A DNA stretch of 64,000 nucleotides from Dentipellis sp. KUC8613 (GCA_002286715.1 NSJX01000002.1:978396-1042395); one strand, 5' to 3'. Counted from the stretch's first letter, positions 36,062-47,921 are shown. Made by a program: numbers and translations. Notes: generated from the sequence alone by a model not told the origin.

Positions 36062-36684
36062 ATGACTTCGTCTCCAAGTTACTTCGCTCGCGGCCCTCAT
36101 TACCCACCGACTTATCCCAACCCGCCCGCTGGTTATGGCCCAGCCCAAGCATCAGCCGGGGTCGGGCAGCTCGCCGCCCATCACGACGACCCAGGACTTG
36201 TCGCGCCTAACCACAGGTTTATACCACCGGCGCACGCATACCCCTCCTACCACCAGCAGCCACCTCCCGCCCACCCACACGGCTTTGACACCGCGGAACC
36301 ACCTATGGCAGACGCAGAATTTGTAAGCAAGCTCACTGTCGAAATCATCGTCTCCTTGCTAACGGACATGTACTCCAGGCCCGCGTTCGTGCGCGACTCC
36401 TTCTGTATCCCGTATGGTTCTCACGACTTTCACAGGCACAAAAGGTGCAGGTCCGCATCAGAGCGGATGTCTGGGTTGTCGGTATGGTCGTAAGTGTCTT
36501 GCAATTTTGCAAATGGGTACGCATCTGCCCGTTCCGCCTGCTGCTGAGCGCGAGCTTAGTTGACTGAACTTCCTTTGATCAGATCTCCGGAAGGGGATAC
36601 GAGCTGGAAGTGGAATACGTCGCTCCAGATACCGGCAGGCCAACAACTGGACGGTTCCCACCGTCCGATGTCCGTCGAGCGTAG
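36062..36684 (+). CDS. Small protein of unknown function
   Basis: Three exons (36062-36322, 36379-36489, 36583-36684) with good GTAAG donors join in frame to a 157-residue protein. The first 87 residues are rich in Pro, His, Tyr and Ala and look disordered. The remaining 70 are compact and beta-strand-like: KVQVRIRADVWVVGMV then ISGRGYELEVEYVAPDTGRP. That part could form a small barrel (SH3/Tudor-like), but this is only a shape impression. No signal peptide or membrane segment. The clean splicing supports a real gene. I do not recognise the family. Confidence 0.6.
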
Positions 36685-38094
36685 CCGATGTCAATCTCAT
36701 AGATCGCCCGGATCGGTATGTATGGGAACCATTCCTCCTGACTTGTCGACAACATGTACTGCATATGCTCTTTTTCTCCTTACGCTATACTCATCTATTC
36801 CCGTTTCCACAAATAATCTGTAGCAATTAAACGACCCCGGTACCTTGCATTAATATGACCATGTGCTTATAGCTGCCCAACACGCAGGTGGTGCGCGTAA
36901 GTGGCTTACTGGGGGGTGGATCTTCGGCGGCACGTAAAATAGCGAGTAAGCACATGCTCGGGAATTTTTTGGCCTCTAATAGTAATATGAAGGGGACTCG
37001 CGACGACAGGCGCTATTGCGACGCGCCAGCAGCATCAACCTGCAGGAGGCCTGCAGGCATTTGTATGCAGATGTAGCATGCAATGATGCTCCGAATCTGC
37101 GATGAGGTTGCGCGGTATGATGCGACGCCGTCAGACGATGGTTTGGGAAGACAATGAGGTCTCTGGACAAGCGGTTGGGACATAGCGATGGGGTCCTAAT
37201 TGGATACGCCGAGTGCGAGGCGCTACAGCTCGAAGTAGATCTGCGGACTTTGCCAGAGGGATGAACGATCTTATTATCTTGGAGCTTATAACGCCTGTAA
37301 TGGCGAGTACAACGGTATCCACGATACCTCATCCTTCCTTCAATTAATCCTCGCAGGGTATTCGAGAACGATGGCTAGTATTATACTTAGAGGTGCTATA
37401 CACAACGGGACATAAGCGTAGTTGAAGCATAGGATCGGTATGTACCTCGACCAGCACAGAGGCGTGGATGCCTCGAGCTCAGCAAAGGATTATGGAACCC
37501 TTCCGAGCGCCGGCGCTGCAACGCTCCCGCAGATAAGCAAGGCCAGAGTGTTCACGATTGGGCGTTACTGTCGCTGTAGCTCCGTATACAGATAGCCCCG
37601 AAGGTATGACTAGGTCCGTGGCCGATTCGAAGACACCTGTAATTCTGATAGTCCACAGATAATGATGAGTCGGAATAAGAAACGTAAACAAGTCGGAGGC
37701 ACGCAAGTCCTTTGGCACAAACCGTCGGCATGCGCCGGACAGATAGACAGAGAGAATGGCTTGGGCGGCAGCGTTGGGACGGCAGATAATTCCATCTGTA
37801 CAATGGGTTCGTTGGACAGAGAGAATGACAGGAAAAGGAGGCGATGGAGGTGGGGCAGAGGGATGTGATGGCAACGAGAAAGGAGAGGTGGTGGCGGTGG
37901 CGACGGATGGAAGCGTCCGAGGACGAACAGAGTAGCCACTCTCCTTGTTCCCGCCTCTCGTCTTTCTCTCCTCCCGACCCGCTCTTTGAAAGCGCGGGTC
38001 TCCCATTCCACATACTCCTCCAGCCCGCAGCTTTGGTCTCTGCTTCCCCTCTCCCTCCCTCTCACCACTATCTATAATTCCCGCTATTCCCGTC
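36685..38094. other. Intergenic region upstream of the RasGAP gene
   Basis: About 1.4 kb. The last 200 bp before ATG 38095 are strongly pyrimidine-rich on the plus strand (CCTCCCTCTCACC), typical of a TATA-less fungal housekeeping promoter. A long minus-strand frame across it is antisense and rejected. Confidence 0.6.
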
Positions 38095-40905
38095 ATGTCT
38101 GCCTTTTCCGAATCTCCATCGTCTCCCGGCGCCATGTCTTCCAGGCGGCTCACCAACCGCAACACAAACCGGTACAGCGTTACCGCCCTGTTCAGCATGG
38201 CTGCTGAGCAGGATGTTGAGGTTGAGGATGATCTTGCCAAAGGTGCGTCCTGCGCCGTCTCTGTTGCTCCCGGCTCCTGATTCGCGTTCGTCTTGTTCCT
38301 AGCGCAAAAGCGTCTCCGTGACCTCAAATCCCGCATCTCTGCGCAGTCAAAAAAGAACTTCGTCCTGGAGCGGGATGTTCGTTACCTGGATTCGCGGATA
38401 GCGCTTCTCATTCAGAATCGTATGGCTCTTGACGAGGTGCGTTATCTCGTGTGCCATGTTTGTCGTCCGCATATCTCAGATCTTTCCAGCAACGCGAGGT
38501 GGAGAAGCATCTCGAAGAGGTTGACCCGACAGAAGGCCACTACCCCGACGAACGCAAGCTGCAGCAATATTCGAATCTGTTCTTTTTGCTCCAGTCGGAG
38601 CCACGCCATGTCGCCGCCCTGTGCCGCCTCGTCAGCCTTTCCGAAATTGATACCCTCCTTCAAACAGTCATGTTTACCCTCTACGGAAACCAATACGAGA
38701 GCAGGGAAGAGCATCTCCTTCTCACCATGTTCCAATCAGTGCTATCTGCCCAGTTCGACACCGCCACCGAATTCGGTTCACTACTCCGCGCAAACACCCC
38801 CGTCTCACGAATGATGACAACATACACTCGTCGCGGTCCAGGTCAAAGTTACCTGAAGAGCGTTTTGGCTGAGCGCATCAACAGTCTCATCGAGCACAAG
38901 GACCTCAACCTCGAGATAAACCCTGTCAAAGTATGTCTTTCGCATCTTGAAGTTCGACTGGCGTTGACATTTTCCATCAGGTGTACGAACAGATGATCAA
39001 CCAGATTGAGGAAGAAACGGGTTCGCTGCCAGAGAATCTTCCACGGGGAGTGGCACCTGAAACAGCAGCCTCGAATCCTGACGTTCAAGCAATCATCGCA
39101 CCGCGACTCACAATGCTGATGGAGATAGCCAACAGCTTCCTGGTTACCATTATTGATAGTATGGAGAGTGTCCCATACGGTATACGATGGATTTGCAAGC
39201 AGATTCGGAGTCTCACACGGGTGCGTTTTTATTATCCCCTTGCTTTTATGGGTCATTGAAATGACATTTATCTGCTTGCAGAGGAAATACCCTGAGGCTA
39301 CCGACTATGCTATCTGCTCTCTTATCGGTGGATTCTTCTTCCTGCGCTTCATCAATCCCGCCATCGTGACTCCGCAGGCGTATATGCTTGTGGAAGGTGT
39401 TCCAGCTAAGCACCCGCGGCGGACGTTGACCTTGGTATGCTGTGTTACCTATAACAAAAGTAACGACGTGATATTGATTATACTGCAGATCGCCAAAATG
39501 CTCCAGAACTTGGCCAACAAGCCCTCTTACGCCAAGGAGGCATACATGATGACACTCAACCCATTTGTTGAGAACAACAAGGCGCGCATCAACCAGTTCC
39601 TCAACAACCTTTGCGAAGTCGGCGACTTCTACGAGACTCTTGAGGTACTTATCGAACAACTCGCCGGTCTTTCCGTTCCTAAACGTGCATCTACCTAGAT
39701 GGACCAATACATGGCACTTTCCAAGAAAGACCTCATGATTCATATCACGCTCAACGAACTGTATAACACGCACTCTCTGATTCTGCAGCATATCGAGACT
39801 CTAGTAAGCCTCGTCCATTGATCGTTCCTCTTCGGTGACTGACCGTTTTATAGTCCCCCAACGACAAACAGCACCTGCGCATCCTGACGGATGAGCTGGG
39901 CCCGGCACCACCTCAGGTTCCCCGAAAGGAGAACCGAACGATCGAGCTCAAGCTTTACAGTCGATGGGAGACCCCCGTGCAAGACATTCAAAGTGCCTTC
40001 GCAGATACTGTATCCTCCAGCGACATGCTTTACATGGAGACCAAGTCGATCTTCGTTCAATTGATCCGGTCGCTGCCGCATGCCGCCGAGAAGCGACCAT
40101 ATAACCTTGCTGCTATTGCCGAGCGTGCTGCGACAACCAAGGACTCAACTCTCGTGCGCAAAGGCATTAAGGTCAAGGAGATGCTACGCGAGCTTGAGGA
40201 GCTCAAGATCGTGGAGCGGGTGGATGGGTACAAGCTCATGCAGGAGGAGGTCGGCGCTGAGCTGGTTCACCTCGGCAACCTCCGGGAGAAGGTGCTCCTT
40301 GAGACGAAGTCGCTCGAGGCCGTCTACAAGACCATCTGCGACCATAACAATTATATGCGCTCACAGCTCGAGCAATATAAAGCGTACCTGCAGAATGTAC
40401 GTTTGACGGCATCGAAAGACAAGGGCGCGTCGACTGGTGTCGGCGTGGTCACGGTCGGTGGCAAGGAGAAGAAGCCTGCGAAGGCGACTGTGCTTGGTCC
40501 CTACCGCTTCACCCATGCGCAGTTGGAGAAGGAGGGTATTATCGTCGAAAGCAATGTCCCGGACAATAGGTGCGTGCCTAAATTATGTCACTAAACGCGT
40601 GCGTCCGATCTGATTTGCTTGCCAGGCGTCCGAACATCTATTTCAATATCACCTCGCCAACACCTGGGACTTTCATTATTGCCTTGCACTACAAGGGCCG
40701 TGAGAAGGCCATCCTTGAGATGGATCTCAAAATCGATGATCTATTGGAGAAGGTTGGTCCTATTTTCACACTCGCATATGGTACTATCGATATTTATCTT
40801 CGGCTGCAGCAAAAAGACAACAAGCACCTGCTCGACCTGGAGTACGTCCAACTGAACGTACCCAAGGTTTTGGGTCTGCTCAAGAAGGTCTTCGCCAAGC
40901 GCTAA
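38095..40905 (+). CDS. gapA: Ras GTPase-activating protein, GapA/Gap1 (IQGAP-related) type
   Basis: Accelerates GTP hydrolysis by Ras-type GTPases and shapes polarity and morphogenesis in fungi. It begins [20 protein letters not shown], followed by a coiled-coil stretch ([20 protein letters not shown]). The RasGAP domain shows [17 protein letters not shown], whose arginine is the candidate finger, and the hallmark [20 protein letters not shown]. After it comes a RasGAP C-terminal (RasGAP_C) domain: [31 protein letters not shown] and [20 protein letters not shown]. The IQ motifs and calponin domain of true IQGAPs are absent, as in fission yeast Gap1 and Aspergillus GapA. About seven short introns. 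The ATG is the first in frame and follows a pyrimidine-rich leader. Confidence 0.93.
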
Positions 40906-42155
40906 ATGCCCAGTTCCCCCCGGCGCTACCTTGCTTCCTCTTGCCCTGATTCAGATGCGCCCACCCTATAGTCTCTTTCTTGTCCATTTCCCCTTTTTAT
41001 GCCTTTCTTTTATTCGTCGACGCTGCCCTGCTCGTCCTGTTACCTGTCTCTGAGTGTAGACCCTGTTACCCCTTCTTTCAGTTACCCGCGGAATGCACTG
41101 GCACGCTTCGCAGCCTCTTTCACACTCCTTTACCCCCTCATCTACTAGCCAGCGGGCGCGCCGGTGACTCCATCTTCTAAGACGCTGTACCATCTTTAGT
41201 CTCGTTGATCACTCCTCCCCGCCACCCCTTCTTTGTCACCGTCTCATCTTTGGGCTTGTGTATGCGTCGCCTCCATTCCGTTCCCTATCTTTTTATTCTG
41301 GATTCTTTCTCATCCGTAATATCCCTCTGATCGTGCATTGGATGTATTATTCGTGTAGTGATGTGTGCCAGGGAACTTGGCCGATATACAGTATTGTTGT
41401 GCATCGTTTGACGGATTTTTATTTTTGCCGGACCTCGGGCAGTTGGTCGGGCATGGGCCGTCCTTGTATTGCTTTGCGGTCCTCTTCACTCTCACGTTCC
41501 TGATTGTTATCTACGCACAGGTATCCAACGGTCGTCAACGCTCCGTCAAACGTTCAACGTTCAATGTTCCAATACATGTATGTACAGTTCCGAACACGCC
41601 TCTGTAGTGAGTGTACACTATTTCTGGACGTCCTTTGTTTTGATGGTCTTGATGCGATGATCACCCTGCGGCGCTAGTCGATCGTCTTTATAGTGCGATT
41701 GTTCGATTGCTACTCGGCATTCGATATCCTGGTAACTGCCTGCAGAGCCCAGACGCCTCCAGCCGATAACAACAGCAACAAGGCATTCGCTACTGCATCA
41801 TTGGCGCAGGCGTCTACGCGACATGTTCACGACGACACGGTAGGGCACCTCCCTAACTGATTTTCGGGCACGCAGTGCACGTCCTTTCAAGCTCGCGGAT
41901 CAGCCGTAGCACAGCAAGGAGCCTCTCTACTGCGCAATGCGCGTCCTACGCATGGGATGAACGCATCGCACACATTAAACACGGTGTGCGGGCTCACGGT
42001 GGGCTTCGTGTCTGGCGGTTTACCGAGTGTCTAAGTTGGGAAGCGGTATAAAACCAGCGCAGGCTCGGGCACGGAGTGGCAGAAGTGCAGCAGCAGTACC
42101 TCTCATTAGTTTCGTTCCCAACCACCCCTTTTTCTCTCAGTTTAGAATCTACTAA
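40906..42155. other. Intergenic region, RasGAP 3' UTR to RTA1 promoter
   Basis: The first several hundred bases are T/C-rich 3' UTR-like sequence without coding signal. The right end carries the promoter of the RTA1-like gene with its TATA box. Confidence 0.6.
42047..42053 (+). promoter_or_regulatory. TATA box of the RTA1-like gene
   Basis: TATAAAA lies 109 nt before ATG 42156, followed by a CT-rich leader. Confidence 0.6.
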
Positions 42156-43646
42156 ATGAGTAAGTCCTCCTTCTCACCGAGCCTTTGGATGCCTCGAAAT
42201 ACTCACTCGTTTGCAGGTAATAATTCGACATCGACGGACCAGTCGCTGGCTAGCCAGTCTGACTATGGCTACGTCCCCACACAATGGATATGCATCACGT
42301 TCCTTGGTCTATTCGGCGCGTCCACCGGTACGTATTTTTTCATCGTCCCTTGTGTTTGCGACTGGGGTCTTGATCCCCTCTGCTTCAGCAATCCACCTCG
42401 CCGAAGCCATATACTTCAGAATCTGGTGGCTCATCCCGAGTGCGGTCGCGTGTGGTATCTTGGAGCTTACGGGTTGGGCAGCGAGGACATGGTCAAGTAT
42501 CCAGCCGCTGATCCTCACACCTTACATCATGCAGTAAGTCACCTCCATGCCCCCTCCACGCAGTCCGCCTCTGAGTCGCTCATGGCACTCCCGCGCAGGA
42601 TGACCACCACTATCATAGCGCCGACGCCACTCATCGCAACCAACTTCCTGATCCTTGAGGAACTTATTCTCCTGCTTGGCCCGCAGTACAGCCGCTTGTC
42701 TCCCAGGATTTGTGCGCCATATCTCTCCCTCGTCCTACGGTGAACCTGTACTGACGGCTGATTCTTCATAGACAAGTGGGTATTCCTGTCTTGCGTGCGT
42801 ACCCCCCCCTCTTTCTGTCGTCAACGGTCAGCTTGAACCGTACCGCAGGACATCGTCTCCTTGACAGTGCAAGCTGTCGGTGGTGGCGAAGCATCAGCGG
42901 CGGCCGATGGATCCGGAAATCCAGATGATGTCCGTCCTTTCAAAGCAATCTCTTCTTTTCCTTGCTCACCATCTGAGATTTACAGGGCGGGCATATCATG
43001 CTTATCGGAATCGTCTTCCAGATGTGTGAGTACCCCTTCGACAAAATGTCTGCCCGCTGGATGGCAAGAGCTGATGTGCTGCAGTTACCGTCGTCGTCTA
43101 CACCATTTTGGCCATCGAATTCTTCCTCCGTGTCTTCTCAGACAGGCCTGCGCGCGATATCCTGGTCGATGCTCGACAAAGCAGGAAGACCGCAGAGGCG
43201 AAGAGGAACCCGCGAGTGAAGCTCATGATTATGTGCTTGGGTATCATGGGTGTCTTCATCTTCATTCGGTATTACATTTTAACTTTCTTCTACGGTTGCT
43301 GAGACTGACACATAGCATTTCAGATCCATCTACCGGACGGTCGAGCTCGTCGATGGGTTCGAGGGCAGCATTATCACGACGGAGATATGGTTCAGTGCGT
43401 CTTTCCATGTTCGACAGTTGGATACAAGGATGCTGATTAATGGGCTGTCTAGACATATTTGATGGAGCCATGATCGTTCTGGCCATGGCCACGTTGAACG
43501 TCTTGCACCCTGGCTTCCTGTTGCGCCATACCCCGTACACATTGGCGAGTGACACCTCTTCCGTAGAAATCCAATCCCTGAAGGATCGCCAGCCTGAGAC
43601 CAAACTCATTTCGGATTCATCTTCCGTGTTCCCTTCCGCTGTATAA
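42156..43646 (+). CDS. RTA1-like multi-pass membrane protein
   Basis: Member of the fungal RTA1 family of seven-helix membrane proteins, linked in yeasts to lipid translocation and sterol-drug or 7-aminocholesterol resistance. Segments in order: YGYVPTQWICITFLGLFG, IHLAEAIYFRIWWLIPSA, GILELTGWAARTW, PYIMQMTTTIIAPTPLIATN, WVFLSCDIVSLTVQAVGGG, HIMLIGIVFQMFTVVVYTIL and VKLMIMCLGIMGVFIFIR; then RSIYRTVELVDGFEG, a family signature. The tail is cytosolic and Ser-rich. The best reading splices 42160-42216, so the protein starts MSNNSTSTDQSL; without it a longer N-terminus stays in frame. One exon is only 23 nt (42772-42794, KWVFLSC region). Endogenous substrate unknown. Confidence 0.88.
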
Positions 43647-44220
43647 TTTCCGCCTGCTAGAATATGCAATCTCTCATGCCACTTTCACGCTATCTGTGAT
43701 ACCCGGAGCTGCTTTCATGAATATCGTACTGCGGGCGGTACTCACGATGGACACTGTCTATAGCTTACTTGTTTTCAGCTGCTGCATATTAATCATCGGT
43801 TATAAAATGGACTTTACTTGTAAGATGACTAAGAGAGTGTAATGTGCGATTTCTCATGCGGTGACGATGAAGAATGATTGCATATCCTCAGGCTGGTGTG
43901 AACATCCGACATTTTTCTGCCAGAGAAACGGTGAGAGCGTACTCACGCTTCCATGGTATACATCCAAAATTCAGGCGCGGCCAATGAGCGCGAAAATGTA
44001 CGAAGTATGCTACCCATGTGTCGGAAAACATTCCGAAACCGCACAGCGAGGATTGGTGAGCTCGAGCCTGAGAGAGACTGGAGTCGGCCCACGCCTCGGG
44101 GATCTGTCAACTGGATTCTTCCGGTCACGCGTGCACCGCCGCCGGCGTGTCGGGCCCTTTATTGAGACGCGTCGGGTTCCACGTCAGTGCTTACTTTCAT
44201 CCTCCTCTCCTCCGACCACC
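43647..44220. other. Intergenic region upstream of the disulfide isomerase
   Basis: Holds the RTA1-like 3' UTR and the isomerase promoter. No clear TATA box close to ATG 44221 and no coding signal. Confidence 0.55.
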
Positions 44221-46015
44221 ATGTTCTTCAGGTCGGCTTTCCTTTCTCTCGTCGTCCTCGGCGGCGCGCTGGCGTCCAATGTCGTCGAGTTGAATCCCGA
44301 CAATTTCGATGAGGTTATTGGCAAGGGCACGCCTGGTCTTGTCGAATTGTGCGTGTGTTTCGAGTCTGGGTCGTGTGTTTGTTCTCACTGGTTTATCACC
44401 TCTCTAGCTTCGCACCGTGGTGGTATGTGCCTACATTGCGGGATTCATGGAGATTTGACTTACAGCTTGGTTGCGTCTGGTGTGCAGCGGCCATTGCAAG
44501 GTACGTCTCCAGAGCGTCTTGTCAGAGAAAGGTCTTACTAACCTCATATGCAGAACCTCGCGCCCACGTACGAGCAACTCGCCGATGCCTTCGCCCACAA
44601 GAAAGACAAGGTTGTCATCGCAAAAGTAGACGCTGACGGTGTCGGCAAACCCTTGGGCTCGAAGTACGGTGTTACTGGTTTCCCCAGTAAGTCCACCTTC
44701 CAACTACCGGAGACTGATGCTCATGCGTGCGAACGGACACTAGCATTGAAATGGTTTGATGCCAACGGCGAGGCGACTCCTTATGAAGGAGGACGTGAGC
44801 TTACCGACCTTGCGAACTTGTGAGTAGCATTAATTTCACCGCGCAATGGTGCGTTAAGAATATCGTGTTCTCCAGCATTACAAGCAAGTCTGGTGTGAAG
44901 TCGAACATCAAGCCTCCGCCACCGCCTGCTACTCTCATCCTCGATACCCACACCTTCGAAGAGGTTGTCACGGTACGTCGTGTTGGCTCTGGCCGAGCAC
45001 CCGGATACTAAGACAGCCACAGAACCCGGATCACGATACAATTGTCACGTTCACTGTAAGTAATGTGCCCAAGCCCAGTTTTCGAAAGTTGACCGTTCTT
45101 CACAGGCTCCGTGGTGCGGTCACTGCAAGCGGTTGAAGCCTATCTACGAAGATGGTGCAGTAACTTTGTGTTTAACAGTGAAATTGATAAACTGACTTTA
45201 CCGAAGTTGCCAAGACCTTCCTGCCCGAGACGAACGTAAGTATCTTTTTGCAAAATGCGATTCACTCACCTAATAAACGTCGTATAGTGTGTCGTCGCAA
45301 ACGTTGACGCAGACGCCGAGGCCAACCGCCCGCTTGCGCTCAAGTACGGCATCCAGTCCTTCCCCACGATCAAGTTCTTCCCCAAGGGCAGTGACGACGG
45401 CTACGACTATGAGGGCGAACGCACTGAAGAGGCCCTTGTTGCGTTCCTGAACGACCGCTGCGGTACCCAGCGTGCTGTCGGTGGTGGCCTCAACGATAAG
45501 GCAGGCCGCACTGAGGAGTTCGACGACCTCGCCAACAGGTTCTTCGTCGCCTCTGGTGCCGCCCGCGACGCCGTGTTCGCCGAGGCCAAGGAACTCGCTG
45601 TGTCCGTCGGCCCGCTGGCGAAGCACTACGTGCGAGTCATGGAGAAGGTCGTGAACGGCACGGAGGATTATGTTGAGAAGGAGAGCAAGCGGTACGTCAC
45701 GTCCCATTCTCATGCAGTTATGCTTTTGCCTTTCCGCACGCTCTTATCGTGCGTGTGCGCTCCGTGGAGCGCGGCCGCCAGCACCTTTCTGGCGTGCCTA
45801 CCGCCTCATCTTGCCTCATTCCTGTTCTTCGCCGCACATGACACTGACGTGGGCCTATCGGCCTTTCCAGACTTGCCTCCATCATCAAGAAGCGCACGCT
45901 TTCGCCTGCCAAGCTCGACGAGATCAAGGTCAAGGCGAACGTCCTCGCCGCTTTTACCGCCGAGAAGGTCGAGGAGGCCGCCGAGGCGTTCGAGCGCGCG
46001 ACGGAGGAGCTCTGA
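44221..46015 (+). CDS. tigA: Protein disulfide isomerase, ERp38/TigA type
   Basis: Endoplasmic reticulum thiol oxidoreductase forming and shuffling disulfides in secreted proteins. A signal peptide (FFRSAFLSLVVLGGALA) is followed by two thioredoxin domains, each with APWCGHCK (first CGHC at residues 48-51), and a C-terminal helical ERp29c-like domain (SKRLASIIKKRTLSPAKLDE). The first active site is split over tiny exons: 44408-44422 (15 nt, FFAPW plus part of C) and 44488-44500 (13 nt, CGHCK). The C-terminus is FERATEEL, without a standard KDEL/HDEL retrieval signal, which is unusual for this family and may mean weak retention or a missed terminal exon. Architecture otherwise normal. Confidence 0.93.
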
Positions 46016-46536
46016 TCCTGATTGGCTGCCAGGTGCGCCCGCTACGTAGTTCGCACCTAATTGGGCTGCGGGAACGTAGACGGATCTTTTGATCCATGCG
46101 TGGACGCGGATGCTGGTGCGGATTCCGACACGAGGCCGAGGAGCGCCTGTGTACCTGCCGTAGTCGATACATGTTCTCATAGCGGTCGTATTTATGTATG
46201 AGAAGAACCAACCTAAACTCGAGTTTTGCATCTCGCATCGCGTTCGGATTCTCGTCAGGGGATATACGGGGGGACACAGCCCTAATACATTGGTGAACAA
46301 GTCAAATAGCTAGCGGAACCCAGCGCGTGCCGCTATCGTCCATCCGATCGAGTCACTATGCGCCTCCACCAACGATTATCGCGTCCCCATCCTGTCCTGC
46401 GGTGGACGAAACGTACGTGGCTCAGGGCAAAGCTGAGTATCGGGGCTCGGGGCTCGAATCTGACGTCTGCGCAGGGTTTATCAGGCGGGTGGGGGCAGCC
46501 TGCCTCCACCCATTCGCTTCTCTCCGCACCCGCACC
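46016..46536. other. Intergenic region
   Basis: Isomerase 3' UTR and promoter of the TDP2-like gene. The reading frame of the TDP2-like gene is open upstream to 46327, but homology begins only after ATG 46537. Confidence 0.55.
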
Positions 46537-47508
46537 ATGTCGCACCCAAACCCACTGCAAGACACCGTCGTCCCCCTGCCGTACGTCCGCTACTCATACA
46601 CCCAACGCTGCTGGACGAACGGCCCGTCAAAGCCCAAGCAGCTGCGCATAGAGGACCTCCCGAGTCACATCGGCCTCGTCACCTGGAACGTCGACATGAG
46701 CTGGTCCGACACGCCCGGGCGGCTCTGGTGCGCACTCAACTTCCTGCAGGGGGAGATCTTCAAGTGCCCGCAGGGGACGATGCCGCGCCCGTGCGCGGTG
46801 CTGCTGCAGGAGGTCGCGCCCGCCGCGTTCGCCGCGCTGCTGGCGCACCCGTGGGTGTGCGCGCAGTTCTACGTGCTCCCGCCGGGCCCGGGCTTCTGGC
46901 CGCCCGGCGCGACGTACGGCGCGGTGACGCTCGTGTCGCGCAACCTGCGCGTCGCGCGCGGGCTCGCGGTCGCGTACGGCGGCTCGCGCATGCAGCGCAC
47001 GGCGCTCGTCACGGACGTGCTCGTCGGCGTCGGCGCGGGGCCCGCGCGGCAGGCGCGCGCGCTGCGCATCGTCAACACGCATCTCGAGTCGCTCGCGGCG
47101 GGCGCGGAGCAGCGCGCGCAGCAGCTGTGGACGCTCGCGCGGTGGCTGCACGACCGCGAGGTCGTCGGCGCCGTCGCGGGCGGGGACATGAACGCGATCG
47201 CGCCGACGGACGACGCGCACGTGCGCCGGAACAGGCTGCGGGACGCGTGGGACGACGTCCCGGCGCGATCGAGGGGGTACGGCGCGACGTGGGGGTTCCA
47301 GTCGCGCCGCAAGACGGACGTGCAGCACGCGCCGGGGCGGCTGGACAAGTTTCTGTATCGGCCTGGGAGCGCGTTCAAGATTGCGGGCCCGTGGATTATC
47401 GGCGAGGGACTGCGGACGGCGGGCGGGGAGTGGGTGAGCGACCACTATGGGCTGGTGTGCAGGGTGAACATGGAGGGCGACGACGGCGCCGCCGGCGCCG
47501 AGGGCTGA
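46537..47508 (+). CDS. TDP2-like endonuclease/exonuclease/phosphatase-fold phosphodiesterase
   Basis: Single-exon gene, 323 residues, of the Mg-dependent EEP superfamily. It most resembles tyrosyl-DNA phosphodiesterase 2, which removes topoisomerase II tyrosine adducts from DNA 5' ends. Motifs in order: LVTWNVDMSW (from ~47), LLQEVAP (~89), VNTHLES (~179), GGDMNAI (~216), LDKFLY and SDHYGLVC (~301). TWNxD, LQEV, GDxN and SDHxGL are the four TDP2 catalytic blocks. GC content is very high and there are no introns, unlike every neighbour. The first Met of the longer open frame (46327) would add a segment without homology, so ATG 46537 is chosen. Other EEP activities remain possible. Confidence 0.82.
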   Translation: MSHPNPLQDTVVPLPYVRYSYTQRCWTNGPSKPKQLRIEDLPSHIGLVTWNVDMSWSDTPGRLWCALNFLQGEIFKCPQGTMPRPCAVLLQEVAPAAFAALLAHPWVCAQFYVLPPGPGFWPPGATYGAVTLVSRNLRVARGLAVAYGGSRMQRTALVTDVLVGVGAGPARQARALRIVNTHLESLAAGAEQRAQQLWTLARWLHDREVVGAVAGGDMNAIAPTDDAHVRRNRLRDAWDDVPARSRGYGATWGFQSRRKTDVQHAPGRLDKFLYRPGSAFKIAGPWIIGEGLRTAGGEWVSDHYGLVCRVNMEGDDGAAGAEG

Positions 47509-47921
47509 GGGTAGGGTGATCGCGTGGCCCGGGCGGGAGAGCGGGACTAGCGTGCATTCTTGGTATCGACTTGGCCGAGCCTCGGACTCCGGCGTGCCTG
47601 TCAGCGGCGATAGATACCGCCGCGCAGGTCGTTATCGCCGCCACGGAGGACGACGAGGGCGACGACGACGGGGATGGAGCGACGCGTCGGGGCTGTTTGG
47701 GGCAGCTTGGAGGAGACATAGGCTTGGCCAGAGCTAGAAGGGACGGGGAGGGACGGAGGAGAGTGTGACTGTGACGGCCTGGGCGGAGGATAGCGTGTTT
47801 GTTCTAAATAAACAACAGCGTCCGTGCGTGTCCGGATATAAAGCACGCAAGCATCTTCCCACACCCCATCGTTGCTTTCCTCCTCCCCAAGCCTCGCTCA
47901 CGCAATACCCTGCCGTTCATC
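47509..47921. other. Intergenic region with promoter
   Basis: Holds the 3' UTR of the TDP2-like gene and the TATA-type promoter of the GPI-protein gene. Confidence 0.6.
47837..47843 (+). promoter_or_regulatory. TATA box of the GPI-anchored protein gene
   Basis: TATAAAG lies 85 nt before ATG 47922; a C-rich leader with CTCACGCAATACC follows. Confidence 0.65.

Noticed and set aside
37479..38336. Minus-strand open frame of about 285 codons
   Set aside because: Overlaps the RasGAP promoter and first exon in antisense, is low complexity and matches no family.
46452..46475. tRNA-like GGCTCGAATC
   Set aside because: No matching acceptor, D or anticodon arms nearby.
46627..47445. Minus-strand Arg-rich open frame opposite the TDP2-like gene
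   Set aside because: Produced by extreme GC bias of the sense gene; no motifs.
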